Below are positions 48,289 through 60,158 of a stretch of DNA of 64,000 bases, piece by piece; position 1 is the first letter of the stretch; every line of letters starts with the position of its first letter. The notes under the pieces were generated by a model. That model worked only from the letters and a program-made list of their open reading frames with translations. It ran no database searches and was not told the DNA's origin. The DNA is taken from assembly GCF_022539665.2 (NCBI RefSeq), contig NC_081336.1, positions 2,294,001-2,358,000 on the forward strand. The letters are read 5' to 3'. This stretch comes from Daphnia carinata. Lineage: Eukaryota; Arthropoda; Branchiopoda; Diplostraca; Daphniidae. A program made the position numbers and the translations under genes.

Positions 48289-51200
48289 CGTAGCGTTAGA
48301 TTTTATATTTTTAAAAGGGGAATTTGAAAAACTTGTTCGAGGGAGCTCACTTCGAGACGACTAGCTCCTTCCAGTCTAACTTTCCGTTTCACTCTGATCC
48401 ACTTTGGTTTCTCGTGTCGTTCTTTCTTGGTGACGAGGGGTTGGCAACTCGAAGAAGAATCTATAACGTACACAAGAAAATGACACTTGTCGTTGACATT
48501 ATCCTCTTATCGACTTTTGCCCTCGTACTTTTTTTTTTCCCTATTCTGTGCCATGTAGCGCCCTCTTTGTTTGCTCTGGAATGTGTGTGCCCGTCCCTAA
48601 ACCGTCTTTCTTCTCCGGTCAACTAGTCGCTGATTGGCAACGGTTCACTTTGCTTTTTGTCGTAACATTTACCCAAGTCCAGCCCTTTTTTTTTTCCCTC
48701 ACACGAACGTCACCAATGTTGCGCGCATATCTGGAAGTTTTTATTTTTAGGATTGCGTTGCGTTCCCTCTCTCTCTCTCCCAATGGGGTATGTATCAGTG
48801 CGAGAGGCGCGCTCTTTAGAGCGCTCAAGTTATCTGCTGCTTTCAATCGTCGGTCCAATTATTGCGTACCTCTCTTTGAGTTTACTGAGTTGTATTTTGA
48901 ATAACCAACCACGTTCGTGTGCATCCAATTGATGGTTGATTCGGTTGTTTGAATTTTGGCGCGCGCGCCAAGCTGTGCTTATATGAAATTACTTTTTTTA
49001 AACAAAACGTTTGTGACGAAGGGTAAGGGAAAGGGGGGGAGATATGGGGAACATGCGTAACCTTTTGGTGTTGACCTTTTGCCCGGAAGAAGATGAAAAA
49101 AGAAAATGTATTATCTTGTCTGCAATAGGGAACGGGTTAAAATGGACGGGGGTTACTGGGAAGTAGGGGGAGGGGACTACAGTGAGTCACCTGACTCTAC
49201 TGGACCTCCCTTGACGAGTTAAAAACTCATTTATCCTAATTATAGCTCACCATCTTTCATATTTCTTGTTTGAGTTTCATCTTTGTTTTGTTTTTTCTAT
49301 TTTTGAAGAAAACAAACTCTTCATTGCAATAATTGAATTCTTGCGATTACGCTTGTTGCTTGTTGTAATTGTATCTGAATAAGAGGGTAGGGCCGGGTTA
49401 TAGCGGGTAATCTAAAACTTTCTCGTATATCGTTTAAAGAAAAGGCGCCGTTGCGTCATTTAGCATCTTGCATCTCCGCCCGGAAGTGTCTTCTATTTTA
49501 TTTTATTTTTTTTTAGAGGAAGAAATAAAATAGCAACAAAAAAGGACGTTAAGAACCATTAGTGTTTTTTTCCCCCCTCTTCTTGTGTCTATACGTGTGG
49601 TTCGTTTGGCGCGTAGAGAGGGGTGGGCTAATGTTTTGGTTTATCGACAGCACAAACTGAAGAAAATGGGTTGGTGTCATTGTTGGTAGAAAACGGGCGC
49701 GGTTTTCGTGAGAGGTCATTAAGTTGTTGTAGGCCTCATTAGCATGATGTTCTCTCATCTCGGGTACTTTGGTAGTCTTTGCTGCGAAAAAGAGGTTGCT
49801 GCAAAAGAGGGGGCTAGCCTGGAACAAGCGCGGGGAATTGTTGGGTCACCCTAGAAAAGCGACTGTGCTCGTCCGCTTAGAGAAAATGATCACGTTGACA
49901 GATCCACGGCCAAGAATAACAGCCTAATCTGCCCGTCCTTGTCGACACACACGAGGTTTCTTGTGTGTTACTTTTAACCTCTGCCTTCTATTCGTCTTTT
50001 TTTATTTGCATTCTTATCTCTCGTTTATGTTGCACTTGTAACAAATTTTTATTTATTTTATGAATTTTTGGGGTATTTTTTGTTTTGTTTTTGAATTTGT
50101 GAGGTGAGAGGATGGAGTGTAGGGAAGTAATATCGAAGAGGCACACTTGATGATGTAAGCAAAACTATAAATCAAAGAGACTTTGGTGTGGTAGTGTGTG
50201 TGTGTTTGGCTGTTATTGCCTGGCATTGGTGGTTAGTTTGATCATTTACCAGTTTGAATGTGGTGTTGGGTTTATTTTAAGGATCTCTTCTCCCTTCGTT
50301 TTGTTAAACCGCTAGGGAAAAATGGAAAAAAATACGAGTAAAAAAAAAAAAAAAAAGTCGACGGAAGACAGAGACGAACGAGGGCACTAATTATAAGGAT
50401 AATTGTTGCACGGGACACACACGACACAAGGCGTTCAGGAGGTGAGACTCGTTTGCCTATCGCATTTTCTCGTTTTCACGCAGGAGGTGAAATAGCTCAA
50501 CCCTCGGTTTTACAAGAAAAGTGCCACAAACTATTCCCTTTTATTTTTTTTTCCCTAAAAACATTTGTAAAAATGATGAATGACCTAGCAGACGTAACCA
50601 GTCATCTTTGCAGGCGCCTTTTTGACGATCTGAACATTTTTTTTTTTCGAAAATCCCGCTCGCCAAAATAGCGCAAAGCTTCAAGAATGTTTTCTTTCTT
50701 TTTTTTTTTTACCTCCTTTTATTCCCTCTTTGGTCATCATTCAATGTCCTGTAGTGAATTCGTTTTCTATTTTGTTGTTTTCTATTTTTTTTTTTTCGGG
50801 GTGGGGGGGGAGTAACTATGACAGCAGCTATGGGAGTTTAGTGGTGCGGTCAATAGTGCGTGAAAACAGCTGTTTTGATTTGGTTTTTTTTTTTTTTTCT
50901 TGGCTTGTAACCTCGCGACACAACTTGAAAGGCGAAACTCTATGGATGGGCTAGATTGTCGTTAAAGTCCGTGACTCTTTTGAAGAGCCTTTAAAGAGTA
51001 GAAATGGGTAAGGGGGGTAGACAAAGCTCATTAGCGTTTTTACTGTCCTTGTGGTGTTGTGCTCCGCTCAGGGGCCTCTTGGAATAACGGGGTCGTATTG
51101 CAGGCATCATTTTATGGTTGCGACTGTCCCCCCCCCTCCCCCTTTTTTTTTCTCTCCTACTCTTATGATTACCACACGTTTACCAATAGACACTCACTGC

Positions 51201-51515
51201 TGCTGTGCATTAGCTCTTTTCTTTTTTTGTTCAAGAAAATGTTTTCTCCACACTTTATGTTGAAAAATGCCCGTTTTTGGCCGTTGACGTTTCTCATGAC
51301 TTAAAGTTAACTACTGCGTTATGGTGACTGTTTCCAATCATTTTGCGCGAAAATTGTTTTGAAAAAAGGCTTTGAAACGAAAGAAAATGTTTGGAAAAAG
51401 TTGTAATTGGGCTCTTACACGGGCCATGATGATGGTATCCACAGATTCTTTTCATTTTCACTATTGGCCCGTGAGTCGTCTGGCACAGTTCGATCATCGT
51501 TTCCGAATGTCATCT

Positions 51516-51540
51516 CCCCCCCCCCCCCCCCCCCCCCCCC
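51516..51540. repeat. Poly-C tract (25 C)
   Basis: An uninterrupted run of 25 C on the plus strand (poly-G on the minus strand), which could form a G-quadruplex. Shorter C runs occur at about 52250-52261, 60411-60422 and 60584-60593. Confidence 0.9.
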
Positions 51541-54279
51541 AACGCTCCGAAGGAAAGTGAAATCTCTGGGGACCTGTCAATGAGCTGAGAAATGAGAATC
51601 CCGTAAATGCAGGTCCCTTTTTGTTTTATTATTCTTGAAAATGAAAAAAAAAAGGAACATTAACTGCATACCTATAAATATCTAATGGTTTTTTTTACGT
51701 AGACGCGGAAGGTTATGGAAAGCTCGTTGAGGCCAATTAGTTGGCTGCTTCGTCACTCGTATCATCTTTTTTTGAGCTTCATTTTTATGTTCTTTTCACT
51801 TGTGGACTCTGATCGTCCGTCTTGGACGATGTCGATGTTTATTCGAAAACCTTTCGGCGTGATGAGTTTTATGTTCTTAAAAAAATTACAATCCTTATAA
51901 TTCAAAAAGACTCGTTATGGATGTCCCAGTCAAAGTGTGGAGGTTTTGTACGTTGGCACAGGAAACGAAAAGAGGGGGAGGGGGTTGAAATAACACGATC
52001 CAGCAAACTTGTCTTTCTCACATGTGTTCTCCTGGCACGCGTTTCTCTCTTCCGGTTTTTATCTCTTGGACGCAAAGGAAGAGGCAAAAGTTTTTTTATT
52101 TTTGAAAAAGAATTGACGGCGGCGCCTTGGCTTTGGCCAATGATCGTCCAATAGATGAAAAACACTCTTGGCGATACGCTGTACAGACGTGTCTTCTGAA
52201 ATATATATTTAACAACGGCCACGCCCTTTTTTTTCTCTTTCGTGTGTCCCCCCCCCCCCCCTTCACGAAGAAAATCGTTATCGCGCGCGCACGCTGTGTT
52301 TCCTAACAGAATAGACGACTGATCTGGCTATCTTCGACTTGGTGCTGGTGCATGACCGCTTTTTTGCTTTGGCTGACATGTTTACAGCGTGTGGTAAATA
52401 TATCAGGAGTTTTGTTGTCTTTTGCCTTTCCTCCCGCGTTCAAAAAGAATGTCGACTCGCTCTCTGATTAGCTGACTGCTAGCATAGCAACGCTATCTGG
52501 CAGCCCAATTAACAAGGGATATATTTATTTTATTTTCTCTGGTGGGAATGTTTATCTATTGGATGCGATTCAAGTTGTTGATAATAATAATAAAAGAAGG
52601 GGGGGGGGAGAGAGGGAAGAAATGAAGGAAAAATTTTTCGTGACAGCGGGGAGGGGCGCGCAATCATGACGGAATGTTTTAGCGACGCGTTGGGGCCTTT
52701 TTGTTTCTTCCATGCGGAAGAATATCAGGGGGGACAGGTATTTGACGTCAGGACAGGTGCTGCTAATTTTGTTGGCCGAGATTGACACGTAACGAACTAA
52801 TTCAGAGTTGTGTAGAGGTTTTGATTGGAGCGTTTTCAGAGCGTGAGTTGTTCGAGAGAACACGGGACTAAAATTTGTTGAGTGTGGCTTATTCTAATTT
52901 GGTATCGTTTCGAACTTTAACGTTTTGACATTCTTGTTTCTTAAAAATATTTATTTTTGAATATGATAGCCAGTTTGAGTCATTTGTTTTTGTTCTTTTT
53001 TATTTTCATTTCAAAATGTTATTTAATTTTACTTGATCGGTTCGAGTTGAATTTTTAAATTTTATTTTCAATCAATTTCCGCTTTCTTTCCCTTGTTGTT
53101 TTGTTTGCGTAGAGAAATTACTCGGCCTTTCTACTGTAGTTGCTTAAACTTACCTTTATTTTGGTTTTCGGTGAGAGGTTTGGTGGGTGGGGGTTGTCGC
53201 CTTCGTCGGGCAGCAACGCACCGAGTTCAGCTTACTACTCTGTAATTACATCGCGGGCCTAGCTACTGAGTATAGGTGGCGGTCCTGGAGCCGGCGCTAA
53301 TGATGCCGGACGAAGGTGGGGAACGGGGGGGGGGGATGGTCTTGATATAACGAGATAGCGGTGGCACTACGTGTAGTACAGTACCTGTGTGTCAGGTGCA
53401 GACGATGTTGTACACGGTCGTAAAGAAAAAAGGAAAAATTTTGAATAAGAAATGGCATTGGCTTGTTTTTTTGTTTCTTTTTCTTTCCCTCTTTTTTTTC
53501 TTTTTTGTTCACGGGGGTGGGGTGAGTAGTGGAGGATGGATAAGAATAAGGCGGAGCTTGCGCGATATGTATATATATGGAGATGAAGGGGGCGACCTTT
53601 ATAAAGAAAAGGAAGACGAGGGGGATGCGAGTGAGACGCCCCATTTGGCGCCAGTCTGACGCGTCGTCGTCGCTGTTGTCGTCGTTGATGCTGCTCCCTG
53701 CCGCCACTTTTGCCCCGCAGCAGCGACTCAATGCTGCTGGTCTATATAGTAACGATGATGATGATGATGATTGTTTTTTTTTTTGTTTTTTTTTCCCTTT
53801 TGAGAAAGACGGAAAAAAAGAATTTTGAATCTTGTTGATTGTCCGATGAGGTCTGCATTTGGGGGTTACGTGATGGTTGGGTATATCGGTCTGATTTTTC
53901 GTACATGTTCGTGCTGTACAGGAATGTGTAACAGTAGATTTCAAAAGATGATTGTTATCTGGAGACGGAGATTATCCATAGGCCTCTAATGTGTTGTTGG
54001 CTCAATTTGAATATATTTTTTTATTTTTCTGTTTTAATTGAAGTCAAAATTGATAGCCAATGGCTATTTGTGATTTGATTTGAATTAGACAAACCACAAC
54101 TGTTGGCTCATTTCGTTTGCTATCCAACGGTTGAGACGTCTGTATAGGCCTATAAGCTTAACTAGTCAAACAAGTTGAATCAACTAATAATTGTCGCCCC
54201 GTCCCAACCGCAATAATAGCGCGTAACGTAACAAACGGTGCGGTCGTCTTACGCAATCGAGCCTATACCCCACTTTTTT

Positions 54280-54297
54280 GTTGTTGTTGTTGTTGTT
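54280..54297. repeat. (TTG)n microsatellite
   Basis: About six TTG units in the noncoding region. A similar (ATG)n run lies at about 53754-53769. Confidence 0.8.
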
Positions 54298-55773
54298 CGC
54301 TAGTATCATAATAAACGCTTCCTAAATAGTGAAATGTCTGCTTTACGCAGCCATCACTGGCATTACTGGTAACTCTTCGTCCATCCATCATCATCAATGC
54401 CTCCCGTTATGGTGTCTTTCAGCTCAAATAGGCAACCAACTGCAGCTACTGTATTTTTTATTGTTTTTTTTTCTCTTTTTACGAATCGCCATTTTTTTTT
54501 TACTCGAACCTGTTAAGCCGCATAAAAAAAAAGAACTTTAACTATCCCCTTCGTCTATAATTACGTTAGCCTCCGTTATCAATAAATCACCTAACGACTC
54601 GGCATTTTATAAAGAATTTTGTTTTTTAAATAACGGGGCTATCTCTTTTGCGAAATAGGCCTCTTGTTGAAGACGTTGTCGCTTCGCTTTTCACGCGTGT
54701 GTGCGTTGATCAAGAAAAATTCTTTTCTCCAAAGCGACAAGTTGGTGGGAAGATGCAAATAGTCGTTGAATTATTGCCGTCGTGTTTTGATGCGTAGGTG
54801 AAATATATGTCGCCTAATTATTGACTAGCAGCTGTGCGTGCAAACGTAGATGAAAAACTGATGTAGGGACGACGCGCCCAATCCCCCACCAAAAAAAAAG
54901 GATGTGTGACGCTTCGCTGAGAGTTTCAATAGACGCTTAAAAAAAATAAAAATAAAAAATAGATACAAAACCGCCGATGTATTTATGATGGCGGCTTCTT
55001 GAACGTGTAAGCGTAACACACGTACGCTTCGCCCTACCAAAAAATGATTACGAGCCGTGTGTTTAAAAACACTTGACAAGTGATTTAGGTTAACACGCGT
55101 ACTGCGGAGTGTGCGCAAGTGCTACCCATTTTGATATAGTGCTATATAGACTATGGTATTATAATCTTATAGACAGACAATGGTCGTAAAAACCGGATGT
55201 TTGTTGTAACTATTCGACGGGGGGTGTTCTTTATTTTTTTTTTTCGTTTTGCTCTTGTTCCCCGTAGCATCGGATATCCTTACGATTGTCTACTGGAGGA
55301 GTGAAGAGTGCCTTTTTCGTTGTTTTGCTGCGAGACGTTTTACAGTCGATTATCACCAAGTATTTATTCATTCGTTTCGCTTGGGTGTTGTGTGCGCCGG
55401 GTGATTATAGTGGCCAGGTTTTGGAAGTAAAAGTTAATGCTCATCTTTCCCCATTTATTAGTGGGGTGGGGTTTCAAACTTTTGAAAGTGTTTTGCACAA
55501 AAGAACGGAAAAATCTGGGCCAGTAAAAGCCGCGTTATTTTTTTGCGGGGAAAATTGCAATTTTGAATCGTATTTGTTTTTGTTTTTATTGTTGTTGCAG
55601 GTGTTGAGGATGAAGTTGTCTGTAGATGTTGTGACATTGGGTGGGAATCAAGCCGCATCGGTGGCCAATAAGTTTTGAACAATGTGTTACCAGGGCGTAA
55701 TGATGCAGCCACTTCCGTTTTTGTCTCCCCGCTGTGTTGATACTTGCGCGCGCTCTCGTTTTAGTTTAGCCTC

Positions 55774-55797
55774 TTTTTTTTTTTTTTTTTTTTTTTT
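55774..55797. repeat. Poly-T tract
   Basis: A run of 24 T following a CTC, without a retroelement body or target-site duplication that I can see. Confidence 0.85.
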
Positions 55798-56975
55798 CTT
55801 TTTCTCTATGTGTTAGTTAATGAAGGTTTTATGTTGCGACCCCAAACCAAAAAGAGAGAGAAAAAAAAAACGTAAGTCTTTCCCGTTTCATCACGATCGC
55901 TTTGTTTGGCGGCCACTTCCGTCCCTTTTCCCGTTTCGGGCGTAAAATAAAAAAAAATAAAAAAAAAGCCGAGAAAAAGAACAAACTGCGTGTCCATCCA
56001 TCGCAACAAACATACTTGCAACTTACCATGGCGTGACATTTCAAGGGCCTTTTCTTATTTTCCGTTTGACTTTCTAAATATCAGGTTTAATTTAATTTTC
56101 ATTATTTCAGTTTATTTTCGATTTATATTTTGATTTCCAGACGTTTTGCGATATTGCGATTGAACATAGCGCTTTTTAAACGATTTTTACAAGAATTTTT
56201 TTTTAATCTGGAGAAAATAGTCGAAGTTCAATAAATGGTCGTTAGATGGCAGCTGAGCGCAGTAAAATTTCAAAGTTACGAAATTCGAAGGGGGCGAAAA
56301 AAAAGGGGAAAGGAGGGAGGTAAATGGTAACAAGTTCTCGAAATGAGATTGTGATGAGTTTCGTTTCATCGCCCCCGTCGTGTCAATCGCATTGGGGGGG
56401 GGGGGGATAGGAACGAGAAAAAGTCTTTTCTATCTCGGACTCGCTGCCATGATGGAAAGTTGATGATGATGACGGTGATTGGAGGGCTAGTGCACCTACC
56501 TGTCGAGATAACGCGCATCCCATCAAAGGCACTGCGTGATTCTCCTTGTTGCAAAAAAAAAAAAAAAAAAAAAGAAGGGCGGTGAATGATTTCCGTCATA
56601 ATTTTTTTGTTTTTGCCGTTTTTGCATTTTAACCATCAAATTTTTTTTAACGAGATCAAAATGTCCTTGATACGAATATAACTCGAAAAGGTCGTCTAGT
56701 CAAAATAATTTGTTATGTTTCCTTTTCCTTTTTTGAATAAACGACTACGGGACAAGTTTTTTTTTTTTCTTTTTTCCGCATCGAGAAGGCGGAGTCGAAA
56801 AAAAAAACAAAAAAAAAAACAGTTGCCGATTTGAGAAGAGGTAGTTTGAACTCGAGGTCGACTTTAAACACAAGAAAAAAAAAACAACCGAGGTGGTCGC
56901 TTCTGTGACTTTATCTTTCTGAACCTGCTATAGCGTCGTCTATCCGTGTGTCTGTTTTGTCTGGCCGGCGCTTCT

Positions 56976-56994
56976 TGTGTGTGTGTGTGTGTGT
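56976..56994. repeat. (GT)n microsatellite
   Basis: About nine GT units; further GT runs follow at about 57245-57259 and 57459-57482. Confidence 0.9.
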
Positions 56995-57047
56995 GCCGAC
57001 CGCGCCGTTCATTTCTTTCTCAAATGCATTTTAAGTATATGGTAGAG

Positions 57048-57071
57048 AAAGAGAGAGAGAGAGAGAGAGAA
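57048..57071. repeat. (GA)n microsatellite
   Basis: About eleven GA units, possibly a GAGA-factor-type element. Confidence 0.9.
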
Positions 57072-57458
57072 GGCTATATAGGTAGAAGTCGTAGTGGTGT
57101 ACACTATACGTGTTGGGACGCGGGATGAGCGGGGGGGGGAGTAGATATTTGAGAAAAAAGGGACCGAAAAAGAAAGAAAAATACAACACGGACTTGCTAC
57201 TACAGTAGGGCTCTGTGTGGATGTATTTTTTCTTTTTCATTTCGTGTGTGTGTGTGTTTTCATATTTTTTTTTTTTTTTTTTTTGTTTCTCCATAGCGAA
57301 AAAGAAAAAAAAAAAATGGGGAAAAAAGGTTGTTTCTTTTCTGTAAGGTAGCGTCGTCGTGACGGCGCCACAAGAGGCGTAGCCCCGACCGGTCCGCCCT
57401 CTCATTACTCGGCCATCCAACCGTTCCAGACCCCGGCTCTTTCTTTTCTCTTTCTCGC

Positions 57459-57482
57459 TGTGTGTGTGTGTGTGTGTGTGTG
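57459..57482. repeat. (TG)n microsatellite
   Basis: Twelve TG units in the noncoding region upstream of the homeobox gene. Confidence 0.9.
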
Positions 57483-58263
57483 TACACCGAAGAGAGTTGT
57501 GGAGCTGGCCAAGCACTGGCCAGCCTTTCTTTCTTTTTTCTTTTTTTTTTTTTTTTTTTCCCTGTTTCTATCGTTTTTATTTTTTAGATGGGGAAAGGGG
57601 ATTTTATTTTATTTATTTCAAATTAATTTTTATTATTTTGTTTCACATCGTTGTCGATTTTCGGTTAAAAGTTGTCACACACATATATGCACAACCAGAA
57701 AAGAAATAGCAAATGGTCAATCAATATTTTCTCCGGTTCGTTTGATGAAAAGAAATGAATTTTCCACAAAATGTTGATAATGGACCTAGTAGGCGGAGCT
57801 GGTAGGAGACATGGTTGTCATGACAACAGTAGAATCACGCGTTTGGATAAGAGGGGATGTTCAAATTTGACCGGAGAGGGAGGAGACAGAGGAAGCGAAT
57901 GAATCAATGATTTATTCCAAAGTCATGCAGTCCTTTTTTTTGTTTTTTGTTTTAAGATTCCCGTTCACGTGTCTTTCGACTAAGTTTTTTTTTTTTTTAG
58001 CAATTGAATTTCCATCGAAAGAAAGAGCAAAGACAGTGTTGCCTGTTTTTGCCAAAAAAAGAGAAACGGTTAAATACAGAGTATAGTTTGACTCCTTGCC
58101 TCTTTAAGACACACAAACGTACGCATTTTTTTTGCTGGGTCGGCAATTGATTTATTAGACTCTGGGATGAACGCGGAACGGTCAAACCTGCTGCTTCCTT
58201 CTTTGTACCAGAATTTTTTGCTTTTGAAATTTATAGCAGTTGCGCTTAAAACGACTCTATATA

Positions 58264-58299
58264 CAATAGCTACACACACACGCACACACACGCACACAG
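58264..58299. repeat. (CA)n-rich interrupted repeat
   Basis: CACACA units interrupted by CGCACA, followed immediately by GTGTCTGTGTGT, so the segment could fold back on itself. Confidence 0.8.
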
Positions 58300-60132
58300 T
58301 GTCTGTGTGTAAAACGCTGCACTAAACTGTGTAGTAGTTCGTATCCCATTTACCACTCGAGTCTCTTACTGGATTTTTTTTTTTCCCCTAAACAAATGAC
58401 AACATCATTTTAACCTTTTTTTTTTCTCTTTTCTTTGTGATTGTATTTTGGCTACCACACAGCGACGTGTATAGTTCTCAAAGACCCTCTGGTGCCGACG
58501 CGTCATCTATTATCCAAGGCCGCCGCTATCCTTTTCTGATATGGGACTTGACTTACGTTATCCTTTTCTTTTTTTTTCTCCTAGAAAAACAAAAAAAAAA
58601 AATGTGAATATTTTTTTCTGCTTCTTTGGGCTGAATGGTAAACCGCGAAGGTTGTCGCTGTCGTTCGACCGTCATTCCTTTATACATTTTTTTGCATAAA
58701 AATTTTTTTTTTCTTTTTTTCTTCTTTAAAAGGGGACTTTCCATCGAATGTATTGTGGCTTTTTGTCTTGTTTTTATTTCTTTTTTTTTTTCTTCCGGCG
58801 GCGGTGGTTGGATGATGGTGGCTCGATGTTCTGCATGTGTACCTGATTTTTCGTTTTTTCTTTCGTTCTTTGCGCTGGAATAAAAAGAACAAGTTTGACG
58901 GATACCATTGGGGCCTAGGTCGTTCCGTTTGGCTAATCACTTCACACATGGTGAAACAAAAAGCATAGACGTAGCGGAGCTGGTGATGAGAGGAGGGTTC
59001 CCTCTTTTTTTTTTTTTTTTTTTATTATGAAAAGGTTTTTCGCGGTGAATGTTGTATCACTCAGTCAAGCAAAAGTCATTAGCATATATACAAAAAAAAA
59101 AAAATTGGACATTGATGACTTCCTTTTACAACAATGACTGTGCATTTCATCGTTTTGCAATTTGCTATTCTCTTATTACTCGTTGATTTATGATCAATCG
59201 ATCCATTGATTTGTCTAAACTTTCTATTATCGTTCAGATTAGGTTTTCAATGACAAGTTCCCTGAATGCGTTGCAATTTCCGTTGCAACGTTTTCTTAAA
59301 AATCAATTTGAGTTTTGTCATTTGTTGCAGTAAGAATCAACTTTATTCCCTGATTGTTTAGGGTCTCGAAAAAAAAAAAAAAAATCATTAAAAAGAATTG
59401 GAATACTCTGCAGGGTGAAGTCGGAAAGAATGTAGGCGCCGTACATATATATATCTAATAAAAAATAAAATAAGGAAAAAAAAAAAAAAAAAGCCAACAG
59501 CTATAATATAGCTCTTTTTTTTTTTTTTTTTTTTTTGAACGTGTGTGTTTGTGTTCATGTTCAATGGCTGGCGGCATTTTGGGGGCCGGCGGGAGAGTGG
59601 GCTGCCACACAGTAGAATATACAGTACAAAAAAAAAAAAAGAACTAAATTCATCCCAAGGTAAAAAGAGGGAAAAAGGGGGCAGCCCCATGCAGACATGC
59701 ACACACGTAGAGCGTCGTGTCGTCGTGACCGCCCCACATCCGGCGCACCGACAAGAGCAGAAAAAAAAAAAAATGGAAGACAAAAGAAATATCTAAGGAA
59801 AAAAAAAAAAAAAATAACAACACAAGGTCCTTTTTTTTTCTTTCTTTTCTCTGTTCTTATTTCTACATATACACCTGTACAACCTGTTGCAACAGAGATG
59901 CACCCCCATCGGATGGCCTTTGGCGGAGTGTGGAAATTTCCTTTTTTTGTTTTTTTTTGTTTTCTGTTAAAGAATTTTATTTTTAAAAGGGAAATAGAAG
60001 CTCGATCGTTCTACGACTCACTCTGCCATTACGAAAAAGAATAAGAAATCGGGTGGTGAAACATGTTCTTTTCCAAGGAAAATTCGTTCCAGTTGAGTTT
60101 CGAAGAAGAAAAAAAAGCGAACTGAAAGTTTC

Positions 60133-60158
60133 AAAAAAAAAAAAAAAAAAAAAAAAAA
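60133..60158. repeat. Poly-A tract
   Basis: A run of 26 A in noncoding sequence. Confidence 0.9.

Noticed and set aside
53297-53944. 215-residue minus-strand open frame
   Set aside because: The sequence is dominated by Lys/Ser/Pro/Phe runs from homopolymers and simple repeats, has no splice context and no domain.
57031-57516. 161-residue frame with Thr-His repeats
   Set aside because: It is a translation of the GT/CA and GA microsatellites.
55774-60158. Poly-A and poly-T tracts as retroposon tails
   Set aside because: No element body, target-site duplication or internal promoter is visible next to the tracts, so they are listed as simple repeats.
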